Source: Castellaniella sp. UBA6218 (GTDB lineage Bacteria > Pseudomonadota > Gammaproteobacteria > Burkholderiales > Burkholderiaceae_B). From it: 5,503 bases of DNA. Below, piece after piece: positions 1-5,020 of this stretch; within the stretch, counting starts at the first letter, position 1; each line of letters starts with the position of its first letter. Both the position numbers and the translations under genes were made by a program. The notes below the pieces were generated by a model. The model was not told the origin of the DNA and made no database searches. It was given only the letters and a program-made list of their open reading frames with translations. The stretch is taken from NCBI GenBank assembly GCA_002421865.1, contig DISE01000033.1:8281-13783 (forward strand). The letters are read 5' to 3'.

Positions 1-513
1 CCGAACTACATCATCACCAGCTCGCTGGCCGCGCCCATCCTGCTGAAACTGGGCGTGCCGCTGATCATCTCGCACATGTTCGTATTCTATTTCGGCATCA
101 TGGCCGACCTGACCCCACCGGTGGCGCTGGCGGCCTTCGCCGCAGCGCCCATCGCCCGGGAAAACGGCCTGAAGATCAGCATCCAGGCGCTGCGCGTGGC
201 CGTAGCCGGCTTCGTGATCCCCTACATGGCGGTCTATTCGCCCGCCCTGATGCTGCAGGGCGGCGACACGCTGGACGTGGCCTACATCGTCTTCAAGGCC
301 CTGGTCGCCATCACGCTGTGGGCGGCCGGCATCACCGGCTTCCTGCTGGCGCCGATCGGCTGGTTCGCACGGCTCTACGCCGTCGCCGCGGCCATCCTGC
401 TGGTGGCGGCGATCCCGCTGACCGATGACATCGGCTTCGCGGCCACGGCGCTGTTCCTGGTCTGGCACGTGACGCAGACGCGCCGCGCCCGCGCCGCCGG
501 AACGCCGGCCTGA
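1..513 (+). CDS. TRAP transporter fused permease (TAXI type), C-terminal fragment
   Basis: This is the last 170 residues of an inner-membrane permease of the tripartite ATP-independent periplasmic (TRAP) family. The family imports organic solutes using an ion gradient and a periplasmic binding protein. The frame is open at the left edge and reads from base 1. The stretch around residues 25-50 (HMFVFYFGIMADLTPPVALA followed by an Ala-rich run) is a hallmark of the large fused 4TM/12TM permeases that work with TAXI-type binding proteins. Further hydrophobic segments lie at about residues 65-85, 93-118 and 123-157, and the protein ends in a short Arg/Ala-rich cytoplasmic tail. Family members are usually over 600 residues, so about three quarters lies outside the window. 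The stop overlaps the next start (TGATG), which suggests translational coupling to the DUF1850 gene. The substrate cannot be told from this part; the binding protein is probably encoded upstream, outside the window. Confidence 0.9.
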   Translation, partial: PNYIITSSLAAPILLKLGVPLIISHMFVFYFGIMADLTPPVALAAFAAAPIARENGLKISIQALRVAVAGFVIPYMAVYSPALMLQGGDTLDVAYIVFKALVAITLWAAGITGFLLAPIGWFARLYAVAAAILLVAAIPLTDDIGFAATALFLVWHVTQTRRARAAGTPA

Positions 514-971
514 TGCTGGGCGCTCTGGGAGTCTGCCTGACGTTGGCGGCGGCGCCGCAGGTGCCGCCGCGCTTCGTGCCGGTGCGGGCCTTCACGCTGG
601 CCTGGACCCACTCGATCGAGAAGATCCGCTGGGAAGAGGACTACACCGTCCGGGCGGGCCCGGACGGACGCCCGACGCTGTTGCCCGGCCAGGCACGCAT
701 CCTGGGCTCGGGCGCGGGCATGGAGCCGCCGCCGGACGCCACGCTGCGCCCCAACGGCTGGTACGTCTACCAGCCCCATACCGGCCCGCTGGACGAACTG
801 CGCCTGTCGCGCTCTCCCTACACAGCCGACTACGACTGGTGCGTCGACGGACGCTGCGAGCCGATGCGGGCCATCATGCCGACCGACGGCGATGTGACGC
901 TGCTGCGGCCCTGCCGGGAGCCCCGGACGACGGATGCAGGCACGCGCACGGCGCCGTTCCTTTCCCGTTAG
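513..971 (+). CDS. DUF1850 domain protein, TRAP-associated
   Basis: A 152-residue protein of the DUF1850 family, whose function is not known but which is repeatedly found beside TAXI-type TRAP transporters. Two family-like blocks are visible: WTHSIEKIRWEED at residues 31-43, and GAGMEPPP at about 67-74, the most recognisable signature. A short hydrophobic stretch (residues 2-14) could be a weak signal or anchor segment, but it lacks the usual positive n-region. There are Cys residues at 8, 110, 115 and 134; C110 and C115 are close enough to form a disulfide if the protein is periplasmic (inference). The ATG shares its A with the preceding stop and has no Shine-Dalgarno of its own, so translation probably depends on ribosomes finishing the permease. 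I infer an accessory role in the same transport unit. The C-terminal 20 residues look unstructured. Confidence 0.85.
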   Translation: MLGALGVCLTLAAAPQVPPRFVPVRAFTLAWTHSIEKIRWEEDYTVRAGPDGRPTLLPGQARILGSGAGMEPPPDATLRPNGWYVYQPHTGPLDELRLSRSPYTADYDWCVDGRCEPMRAIMPTDGDVTLLRPCREPRTTDAGTRTAPFLSR

Positions 972-976
972 GCCAC

Positions 977-1012
977 GCCGGTCCTGGCCGGCACCGCCCG
1001 GTCTTTCCCGGG
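977..1012 (+). terminator. Two small GC hairpins after the TRAP-DUF1850 unit
   Basis: Two short perfect stems follow the DUF1850 stop: GCCGG (977-981) with CCGGC (988-992), and CCCGG (997-1001) with CCGGG (1008-1012). They could help end the transport-unit transcript before the bfd promoter. No U run follows either stem, so they are not classical intrinsic terminators, and such stems arise easily by chance at this GC content. Low confidence. Confidence 0.22.
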
Positions 1013-1017
1013 AGGAC

Positions 1018-1046
1018 TTGCCATTCCAGCTAGGAAACATGATAAT
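1018..1046 (+). promoter_or_regulatory. Predicted sigma-70 promoter of bfd
   Basis: TTGCCA at 1018-1023 matches the -35 consensus at five of six positions. GATAAT at 1041-1046 matches the -10 consensus at five of six. The spacer is exactly 17 bases. In a region this GC-rich such a match is unlikely by accident. A start about seven or eight bases after the -10 falls at 1053-1054, which is the A of the bfd ATG. The -10 lies inside the Fur box. Confidence 0.75.
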
Positions 1047-1054
1047 CATTCTCA
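1040..1054 (+). promoter_or_regulatory. Fur box over the bfd -10 element
   Basis: The 15 bases TGATAATCATTCTCA match the 7-1-7 Fur inverted repeat (TGATAAT, N, ATTATCA) at 14 positions. The wider 19-base classical box beginning at 1035 matches at about 15. The site covers the -10 and the predicted transcription start and ends on the first base of the bfd ATG. Bound Fur-Fe2+ would therefore block RNA polymerase directly. Repression under iron-replete conditions is known for bfd in other proteobacteria; here it is inferred from the site. Confidence 0.85.
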
Positions 1055-1305
1055 TGTATATTTGTGTATGCAATGCGATCAGCGAGCGCCAAGTCCAGGA
1101 CGCCATCGCTCAAGGCGCGACCGATCTGGGCGACCTCCAGGCTCGACTGGGCGTGGCGACCTGCTGCGGCCGCTGCGCGGACACCGCGACGGAATACTTG
1201 CCGGGCGGCCGCTACGCGGCCGACGTCGGCGACGACGCGGGTGGGCTGTCGGGACCGGTCGAAGTCACCGTCCTGTCGCGCGTCGCCGTCCGCCGGGTCG
1301 CCTGA
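1054..1305 (+). CDS. bfd: Bacterioferritin-associated ferredoxin (Bfd)
   Basis: A small cytoplasmic [2Fe-2S] ferredoxin that docks on bacterioferritin and passes electrons to its haem, so that stored ferric iron is reduced and released. The 83-residue protein has its four cluster ligands at C4, C6, C38 and C41, the same positions as in E. coli Bfd, in MYICVCNAIS and CCGRC. C37 is an extra neighbouring Cys. I chose the ATG at 1054 because it reproduces this numbering, and because Met1 of Pseudomonas Bfd is known to contact Bfr. An in-frame ATG at 1039 lies inside the promoter -10 region and has only a poorly spaced AGGA. No Shine-Dalgarno precedes 1054, which fits a leaderless mRNA. The family usually has about 60-75 residues; here a Gly/Asp/Val-rich tail (about 51-83) extends beyond the conserved domain. 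bfr follows 130 bases downstream. The Fur box predicts induction on iron starvation. Confidence 0.93.
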   Translation: MYICVCNAISERQVQDAIAQGATDLGDLQARLGVATCCGRCADTATEYLPGGRYAADVGDDAGGLSGPVEVTVLSRVAVRRVA

Positions 1306-1340
1306 ACGGGACCGCTCGCCCCCCGTTCCGGCATGCCGCG

Positions 1341-1368
1341 CCGCACGCCCGGTTCCCCGGGCGCGCGG
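1341..1368 (+). other. Strong hairpin between bfd and bfr
   Basis: The arm at 1341-1352 pairs with 1357-1368 around a TTCC loop (1353-1356): seven consecutive GC pairs (CGCCCGG with CCGGGCG), one A-C mismatch, then four more GC pairs. It begins 36 bases after the bfd stop. No U run follows directly; the nearest is TTTT at 1386-1389. It could protect the bfd 3' end, reduce read-through into bfr, or act as a Rho-linked stop. No convincing sigma-70 promoter for bfr is visible between the hairpin and the bfr start. Confidence 0.55.
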
Positions 1369-1435
1369 GTCGTGCTAGCCTTGCCTTTTCGACCTGTCCG
1401 ATACCGGCCAGGGTGCACAAAGGGAGGCGCAGGCC

Positions 1436-1900
1436 ATGAAGGGCGACAAGACCGTCATCCGCTATCTGAACCAGCAGCTCAAGAACGAGCTTTCGGCCAT
1501 CAACCAGTATTTTTTACACGCGCGCATGCTGCGCCACTGGGGATTCGACGCGCTGGGCGAGCATGAATACAAGGAATCCATCGGCGAAATGAAGCATGCC
1601 GACCTGTTGATCGAACGCATCTTCATGCTCGACGGGTTGCCCAACCTGCAGGATCTGCACAAGTTGCTGGTGGGCGAGACCGTGCCGGAAATCCTGGACT
1701 GCGACCTGAAACTGGAAACCGCCGCCCAGGCCACGCTCAAGGAAGCCATGGCCTATTGTGAATCGGTACGGGACTTCACCTCGCGTGATCTGTTCCAGAC
1801 CATTCTGAACGATACCGAGGAACACATCGACTGGCTGGAGACGCAGATCGGGCTGGTCGAGCAGCTCGGGCTCCAGAACTATCTGCAGTCACAGCTGTGA
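1436..1900 (+). CDS. bfr: Bacterioferritin (Bfr), haem-containing iron-storage protein
   Basis: A subunit of the 24-mer cytoplasmic cage that oxidises Fe2+ at a di-iron ferroxidase centre and stores it as a ferric mineral. Haem is held between subunit pairs. The protein has 154 residues (E. coli 158) and aligns with E. coli Bfr without gaps over the relevant regions. Ligands E18, E51, H54, E94 and H130 and the haem ligand M52 are present. The sixth ferroxidase ligand, E127, is Thr here (NDTEEHID, codon 1814-1816), with Glu at 128 and 129. L68, E81 and E85, known Bfd-docking residues in Pseudomonas BfrB, are conserved, in keeping with the neighbouring bfd. A good Shine-Dalgarno (GGGAGG, 1422-1427) lies eight bases before the ATG. 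The end LQNYLQSQL is typical of beta-proteobacterial Bfr. The TTA codon at Leu27 follows TTT in a T6 run, unusual in so GC-rich a gene. Confidence 0.97.
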   Translation: MKGDKTVIRYLNQQLKNELSAINQYFLHARMLRHWGFDALGEHEYKESIGEMKHADLLIERIFMLDGLPNLQDLHKLLVGETVPEILDCDLKLETAAQATLKEAMAYCESVRDFTSRDLFQTILNDTEEHIDWLETQIGLVEQLGLQNYLQSQL

Positions 1901-1902
1901 CA

Positions 1903-1919
1903 CCGGCCGCCATGGCCGG
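1903..1919 (+). terminator. Hairpin just after bfr (possible terminator)
   Basis: CCGGCC (1903-1908) and GGCCGG (1914-1919) form a perfect six-pair stem with a GCCAT loop, two bases after the bfr stop. No U run follows, so it may be a Rho-type or 3'-protecting structure. The rest of the 80-base convergent gap holds a second weak stem, CCGCG/CGCGG (1966-1980), directly after the stop of the minus-strand gene, and a seven-base direct repeat CCGGACC (1916-1922 and 1932-1938). No gene is seen in the gap. Confidence 0.35.
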
Positions 1920-1980
1920 ACCGCCCGTGATCCGGACCACGCCGCCCTAAGCCCGTGCCGAGGATCCGCGCGCGCCGCGG

Positions 1981-2604
1981 TCAGAAGCCCGATTTTTTCG
2001 CCGGACAATCGGGGACGCGACCCCAGGCGTCGTTGGGCTCGCAATATTTGTTGCGAGCCGCCCAGGCGCAAGAGGGGCGCGAGAAGAAACCCAACGATTC
2101 GCAGGCCTTGAGTTCGGCCTGGAAAGCGGCCTGCCACTGACCGCTCTTCGCGGGTGCGGGCGGTGGCGCCGGAGGCGTCGTGACATCGATGGGCTGGACC
2201 ACCTGACTGCCCCCCAGGCCGCCGAATTGGGCGATGCCCTGCAAGCCATCGCCCAACTGGTTGCGGGACGCCAGCGCGATGGCCTCGTCCATGGAAATCG
2301 TGGTGGTCGCCAGGGCGATCGGCCTGCCATCGTCCATCAGGGAATCCGGCTGGATCTGCCAATCGACGGGGGGCGCCAGTTCCGGCACCCCCTGCCGGCC
2401 GTCAGGCAACACCTGCGGGGCGGAGGCGACGTAAGGCTTGCCATTGGCGTCCAGCACGGTGGCCTGGTCCAGTTCGGGATGCGGCGCCGGCATCTGGATC
2501 TGGGCCGGCCCATGCGCGATCAGCCAATCGCCCAACTGCAGTCCGCCCCAGGCGGATGCGCCTGCGGCCAGCAGCAGAAAAGCGAAAATCAGACGCCAGG
2601 ACAT
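1981..2604 (-). CDS. Uncharacterised membrane-anchored protein with four-Cys C-terminal tail
   Basis: I do not recognise this 207-residue protein as a named family. It begins MSWRLIFAFLLLAAG, a single hydrophobic segment (about residues 4-20) with one Arg in front, so it is probably a signal anchor or cleavable signal that exports the rest to the periplasm. The middle is polar with no clear motif. A Pro/Ala linker (about 144-152, PPAPPPAPA) leads to a compact C-terminal module with Cys at 168, 179, 188 and 200, including CESLGFFSRPSC and a following YCEPNDAWG. Four Cys in an exported domain suggest two disulfides (inference). I chose the ATG at 2604 because it has a spaced GAGG and starts the membrane segment. 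In-frame starts up to 2700 would add a charged 32-residue leader and lie in or upstream of the predicted promoter. It is the last minus-strand gene, convergent with bfr. The gene is probably real: the frame is long and hydrophobic and Cys features sit where expected. Confidence 0.75.
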   Translation of the reverse strand: MSWRLIFAFLLLAAGASAWGGLQLGDWLIAHGPAQIQMPAPHPELDQATVLDANGKPYVASAPQVLPDGRQGVPELAPPVDWQIQPDSLMDDGRPIALATTTISMDEAIALASRNQLGDGLQGIAQFGGLGGSQVVQPIDVTTPPAPPPAPAKSGQWQAAFQAELKACESLGFFSRPSCAWAARNKYCEPNDAWGRVPDCPAKKSGF

Positions 2605-2614
2605 GGACGGATCG

Positions 2615-2618
2615 CCTC
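2615..2618 (-). promoter_or_regulatory. Ribosome binding site deciding the start at 2604
   Basis: GAGG on the minus strand lies ten bases before the ATG at 2604. The spacing is a little long but usable. It supports this start over the upstream in-frame codons. Confidence 0.5.
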
Positions 2619-2639
2619 GTCGATCAATGCGGATCTTGC

Positions 2640-2666
2640 ATTGTATAGGATGCGATTGCCGCATCC
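2640..2666 (-). promoter_or_regulatory. Promoter-like -10 with adjoining perfect inverted repeat
   Basis: On the minus strand the sequence TATACAAT (2647-2640) offers a -10 (TATACA or TACAAT) about 36-43 bases before the ATG at 2604. Directly upstream, where a -35 would sit, is a perfect seven-base inverted repeat, GGATGCG and CGCATCC, around a five-base centre (2648-2666). There is no good -35. This arrangement looks like an operator or activator site over the -35 region. The binding protein is unknown. Confidence 0.4.
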
Positions 2667-2715
2667 GGATACGGCTTGTGTCTGGCAAGCCCGCCCGCAT
2701 CGCGCGACCGGCGGC

Positions 2716-2738
2716 AAAAAGGGCTTATGCAAAAACCC
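2716..2738 (-). terminator. Intrinsic terminator overlapping the end of prfC
   Basis: On the minus strand GGGTTT (2738-2733) pairs with AAGCCC (2726-2721), one pair being G-U, around a six-base loop. A run of five T follows at once (2720-2716). The stop codon (2727-2725) lies partly in the 3' arm. The stem is short, so efficiency may be modest. The remaining bases of the prfC-downstream gap are covered by the promoter entry. Confidence 0.45.
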
Positions 2739-4323
2739 GCCCCGCATGTTCGCGCATGGTGTGGAATTCAATATCGGGATAGCGCTCCTGGGCGACCCGC
2801 AACTGGGCGGGCGAACTGGCCAGGAAAGCGACCGCATCCACCACGTCATGGGCGATGTTGGCGGCGTTGGCGTCCATGAATTTCTTCAAGGCCTTGGGAT
2901 CGGGGCACGTGATCCAGCGCGCCAGACTGTAGCGCGACGGCATCAGGCGGGCCTCCACGCCGTATTCGGTCTTCAGCCGGTGGGCGACCACCTCGAACTG
3001 GAGCTGACCCACGGCTCCCAGCAGCAAAGCGCCTCCCCCGGCCTCCGGACGGAACACCTGGATGGCGCCCTCCTCGCCGAGCTGCGTCAGACCGGTGCGC
3101 AGCTGCTTGGTGCGCAGGGGATCCTTGACTTCGACCGCCTGGAACAGTTCCGGTGCGAAGAACGGCAGCCCCGTGAAGGTCAGTGATTCGCCCTCGGTGA
3201 GCACGTCGCCCAGATGCAGGATGCCGTGGTTGGGAATGCCGATGATGTCCCCCGCGTAGGCTTCCTCGACGATTTCGCGTCGCTGCGACAGGAAGGACAC
3301 GACATTGTTGGGGCGGATTTCCTTGCCGTTGCGGGCGACTTTCAGGCGCATGCCGCGCTCGAACTTGCCGGAACTGACGCGCACGAAGGCCACGCGGTCG
3401 CGATGCGCCGGGTCCATGTTGGCCTGCACCTTGAACACCACGCCGGTGAACTTGGGCTCGGCCGGCTGCACGATGCGCTCCAGCGCGGCGCGCGGGCCGG
3501 GGGCGGGCGCCAGCTCCACCAGGGCGTCCAGAACCTCGCGCACGCCGAAGTTGTTGATGGCCGAGCCGAAGAAAACAGGCGTCTGGCGGCCCTCCAGAAA
3601 GGCCGCGTGGTCGAAGGCCGGCATGGCGCCGGTGATCAGTTCGATCTCCTCTCGGGCCTTGGCATGGGCGTCGCCGAAACGCGCCGCCAGTTCCGGGTTG
3701 TCCAGCCCTTCGATGGTCTCGTCGTCGTCCCGGTGGCGCTCCGAACCGGGCCGGAAGACTCGCATCCGGTCATGGCGCAGGTCGAATACACCGCCGAAAT
3801 GGCGCCCCATGCCCACCGGCCAGGAAAACGGGATCGCATCCATGCCCAGGTGCCCTTCGATCTCGGAAAGCAGGTCCAACGGCTCGCGCACTTCGCGGTC
3901 GAGCTTGTTGATGAAGGTGATGATGGGCGTGTTGCGGGCGCGGCAGACCTGCAGCAGGCGGATGGTCTGGGGTTCGACGCCGTTGGCGGCGTCGATCACC
4001 ATCAGCGCGGCATCCACGGCCGTCAGCACCCGGTAGGTATCTTCCGAGAAGTCCTGGTGGCCCGGAGTATCCAGCAAGTTGACGACGCAGTCGCGATATT
4101 CCATCTGCATCACCGAGGACGCCACCGAAATGCCGCGCTGTTTCTCGATCTCCATCCAGTCGGAGGCCGCATGGCGGCTGGCCTTGCGCGCCTTGACGCT
4201 GCCGGCGATCTGGATGGCGCCCGCGAACAGCAGCAGCTTTTCGGTCAGGGTCGTCTTCCCGGCGTCGGGGTGGGAAATGATGGCAAAAGTGCGTCGGCGG
4301 GCGACTTCGTCGTTCAGGCTCAT
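2725..4323 (-). CDS. prfC: Peptide chain release factor 3 (RF3)
   Basis: A translational GTPase that removes RF1 or RF2 from the ribosome after peptide release. It has 532 residues against 529 in E. coli, so it is full length. The GTPase motifs are all visible: G1 SHPDAGKT (17-24), G2 RGISV (63-67), G3 DTPGH (85-89), G4 NKLD (139-142) and G5 GSAINNFGV (253-261). The EF-G-like beta-barrel domain follows, with VVFKVQANMDPAHRDRVAF near residue 300, and then the RF3 C-terminal domain with GAVGQLQFEV. The start is fixed by the conserved opening SLNDEVARRRTFAIISHPDA. No Shine-Dalgarno is seen before it; the preceding bases on the minus strand are pyrimidine-rich. lysE ends 34 bases upstream, so the two may be co-transcribed, with prfC initiation relying on other features. 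The wording is close to Bordetella RF3 as I remember it. Confidence 0.98.
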   Translation of the reverse strand: MSLNDEVARRRTFAIISHPDAGKTTLTEKLLLFAGAIQIAGSVKARKASRHAASDWMEIEKQRGISVASSVMQMEYRDCVVNLLDTPGHQDFSEDTYRVLTAVDAALMVIDAANGVEPQTIRLLQVCRARNTPIITFINKLDREVREPLDLLSEIEGHLGMDAIPFSWPVGMGRHFGGVFDLRHDRMRVFRPGSERHRDDDETIEGLDNPELAARFGDAHAKAREEIELITGAMPAFDHAAFLEGRQTPVFFGSAINNFGVREVLDALVELAPAPGPRAALERIVQPAEPKFTGVVFKVQANMDPAHRDRVAFVRVSSGKFERGMRLKVARNGKEIRPNNVVSFLSQRREIVEEAYAGDIIGIPNHGILHLGDVLTEGESLTFTGLPFFAPELFQAVEVKDPLRTKQLRTGLTQLGEEGAIQVFRPEAGGGALLLGAVGQLQFEVVAHRLKTEYGVEARLMPSRYSLARWITCPDPKALKKFMDANAANIAHDVVDAVAFLASSPAQLRVAQERYPDIEFHTMREHAGRVFA

Positions 4324-4338
4324 GGGAAGGTCGGATGG

Positions 4339-4376
4339 GGCTTCAGGGCGTACGGCTTCAGTGCTTGTGACTGAAG
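4339..4376 (-). other. Overlapping alternative hairpins at the lysE-prfC junction
   Basis: On the minus strand, arm A is CTTCAGT (4376-4370), the last codons of lysE. It can pair with arm B, ACTGAAG (4362-4356), as a perfect seven-pair stem with a seven-base loop containing the last lysE codons; the lysE stop lies in arm B. Fifteen bases on, CTGAAGCC recurs (4346-4339), so arm C (CTGAAG) can instead pair with A. The two structures exclude each other. Arm A is covered when lysE is being translated to its end. No U run follows. Confidence 0.4.
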
Positions 4377-4990
4377 GAGGCCAGAACGGTGCCGGCCAGA
4401 ATGAACATCGAGCCGAAGCCGCGGTTCAGCCAGCGGATGTGGCCCGGTTTGCGCAGCATCCCGAGGATGCGCGAAGCCAGCGAAGTATAGCAACTCATGG
4501 CCACCAGGTCGGTGAAGCACAGCGTGGCGCCGATCAGGAAATACTGCAGCGGCAGCGGCCGGCCCAGGTCCAGGAATTGCGGCACCACGGCCAGCAGGAA
4601 CATGGTGCCCTTGGGATTGGTAATGTTCACCAGATAGCCGCGCAGCACCTGATCGCGCACCGGGTGCGCGCTTTTGGGCGGACGCGCCTCGACCGCCACC
4701 GGCGCCGCGTCGGTGCGGAATTGCCGCACCCCCAGATACACCAGATAGACGGCGCCGATCCACTTGACGACCGTGAAGGCCAGTTCGGACGTGGCCAGCA
4801 GGGCGCCCACGCCCAGGGCCACGATGACAAGCTGGCAGATGATGCCGGCCTGCAGGCCGAAGATGGTCCAGGCGCCGTGGCGGAAGCCGTATTTCAGCCC
4901 CGAGGCCATGGCGCAGATGGCGCCGGGGCCGGGCGAGAATGAAATCGCCCAGGCCGCCGCGAAGAAAGCCAGCCAGGTGGACAGGGCCAT
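4358..4990 (-). CDS. LysE/RhtB-family amino-acid exporter
   Basis: An inner-membrane efflux protein of the LysE/RhtB superfamily, members of which export lysine, threonine, homoserine or similar small amino acids. Length 210 residues, the usual 200-215. The family signature SPGPGAICAM (19-28) followed by GLKYGFRHG (31-39) and GLQAG (45-49) is clear, as is the second conserved block GYLVNITNPKG (118-128) before FLLAVVPQF. Hydrophobic segments lie at about residues 4-27, 42-66, 70-88, 129-142, 149-170 and 190-206, in line with the six-segment fold. A strong Shine-Dalgarno (GGAG, 5001-4998) lies seven bases before the ATG. rhlE ends 30 bases upstream and prfC begins 34 bases downstream, so read-through from rhlE is likely. 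The substrate cannot be assigned from sequence alone. No regulator is adjacent. Confidence 0.93.
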   Translation of the reverse strand: MALSTWLAFFAAAWAISFSPGPGAICAMASGLKYGFRHGAWTIFGLQAGIICQLVIVALGVGALLATSELAFTVVKWIGAVYLVYLGVRQFRTDAAPVAVEARPPKSAHPVRDQVLRGYLVNITNPKGTMFLLAVVPQFLDLGRPLPLQYFLIGATLCFTDLVAMSCYTSLASRILGMLRKPGHIRWLNRGFGSMFILAGTVLASFSHKH

Positions 4991-5020
4991 GCTGAGTCTC
5001 CAGTGCGCCGGCGGGGCCGG

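Noticed and set aside
1039..1056. Alternative bfd start at the in-frame ATG at 1039
   Set aside because: It lies upstream of the predicted transcription start, inside the promoter and Fur box, and would shift the Cys ligands from canonical positions. Its AGGA is only three bases away.
375..1106. Minus-strand open frame opposite the DUF1850 gene and bfd promoter
   Set aside because: It is Arg/Ala/Gly-rich without motif and runs through the Fur box and bfd promoter.
1381..1405. TTGCCT and GATACC as a bfr promoter
   Set aside because: The spacer would be only 13 bases and the -10 matches at just three positions.
1993..1998. T6 run as part of a bfr terminator
   Set aside because: No adequate stem directly precedes it on the + strand; it is the AAA AAA Lys-Lys codons of the opposite gene.
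2227..3186. Open frame of 319 codons on the + strand across the Cys-tail gene and the end of prfC
   Set aside because: It is antisense to two better supported genes and spans their intergenic promoter and terminator; no recognisable domain or ribosome site.
3214..4374. Long open frame on the + strand opposite prfC (386 codons)
   Set aside because: It lies antisense to an unmistakable RF3 gene, has His/Gln/Gly/Arg-biased composition and no motif. High GC content creates such shadow frames.
4079..4942. Open frame of 287 codons on the + strand opposite lysE and the start of prfC
   Set aside because: Composition is that of a reverse-complement shadow; lysE and prfC on the other strand are clear family members.
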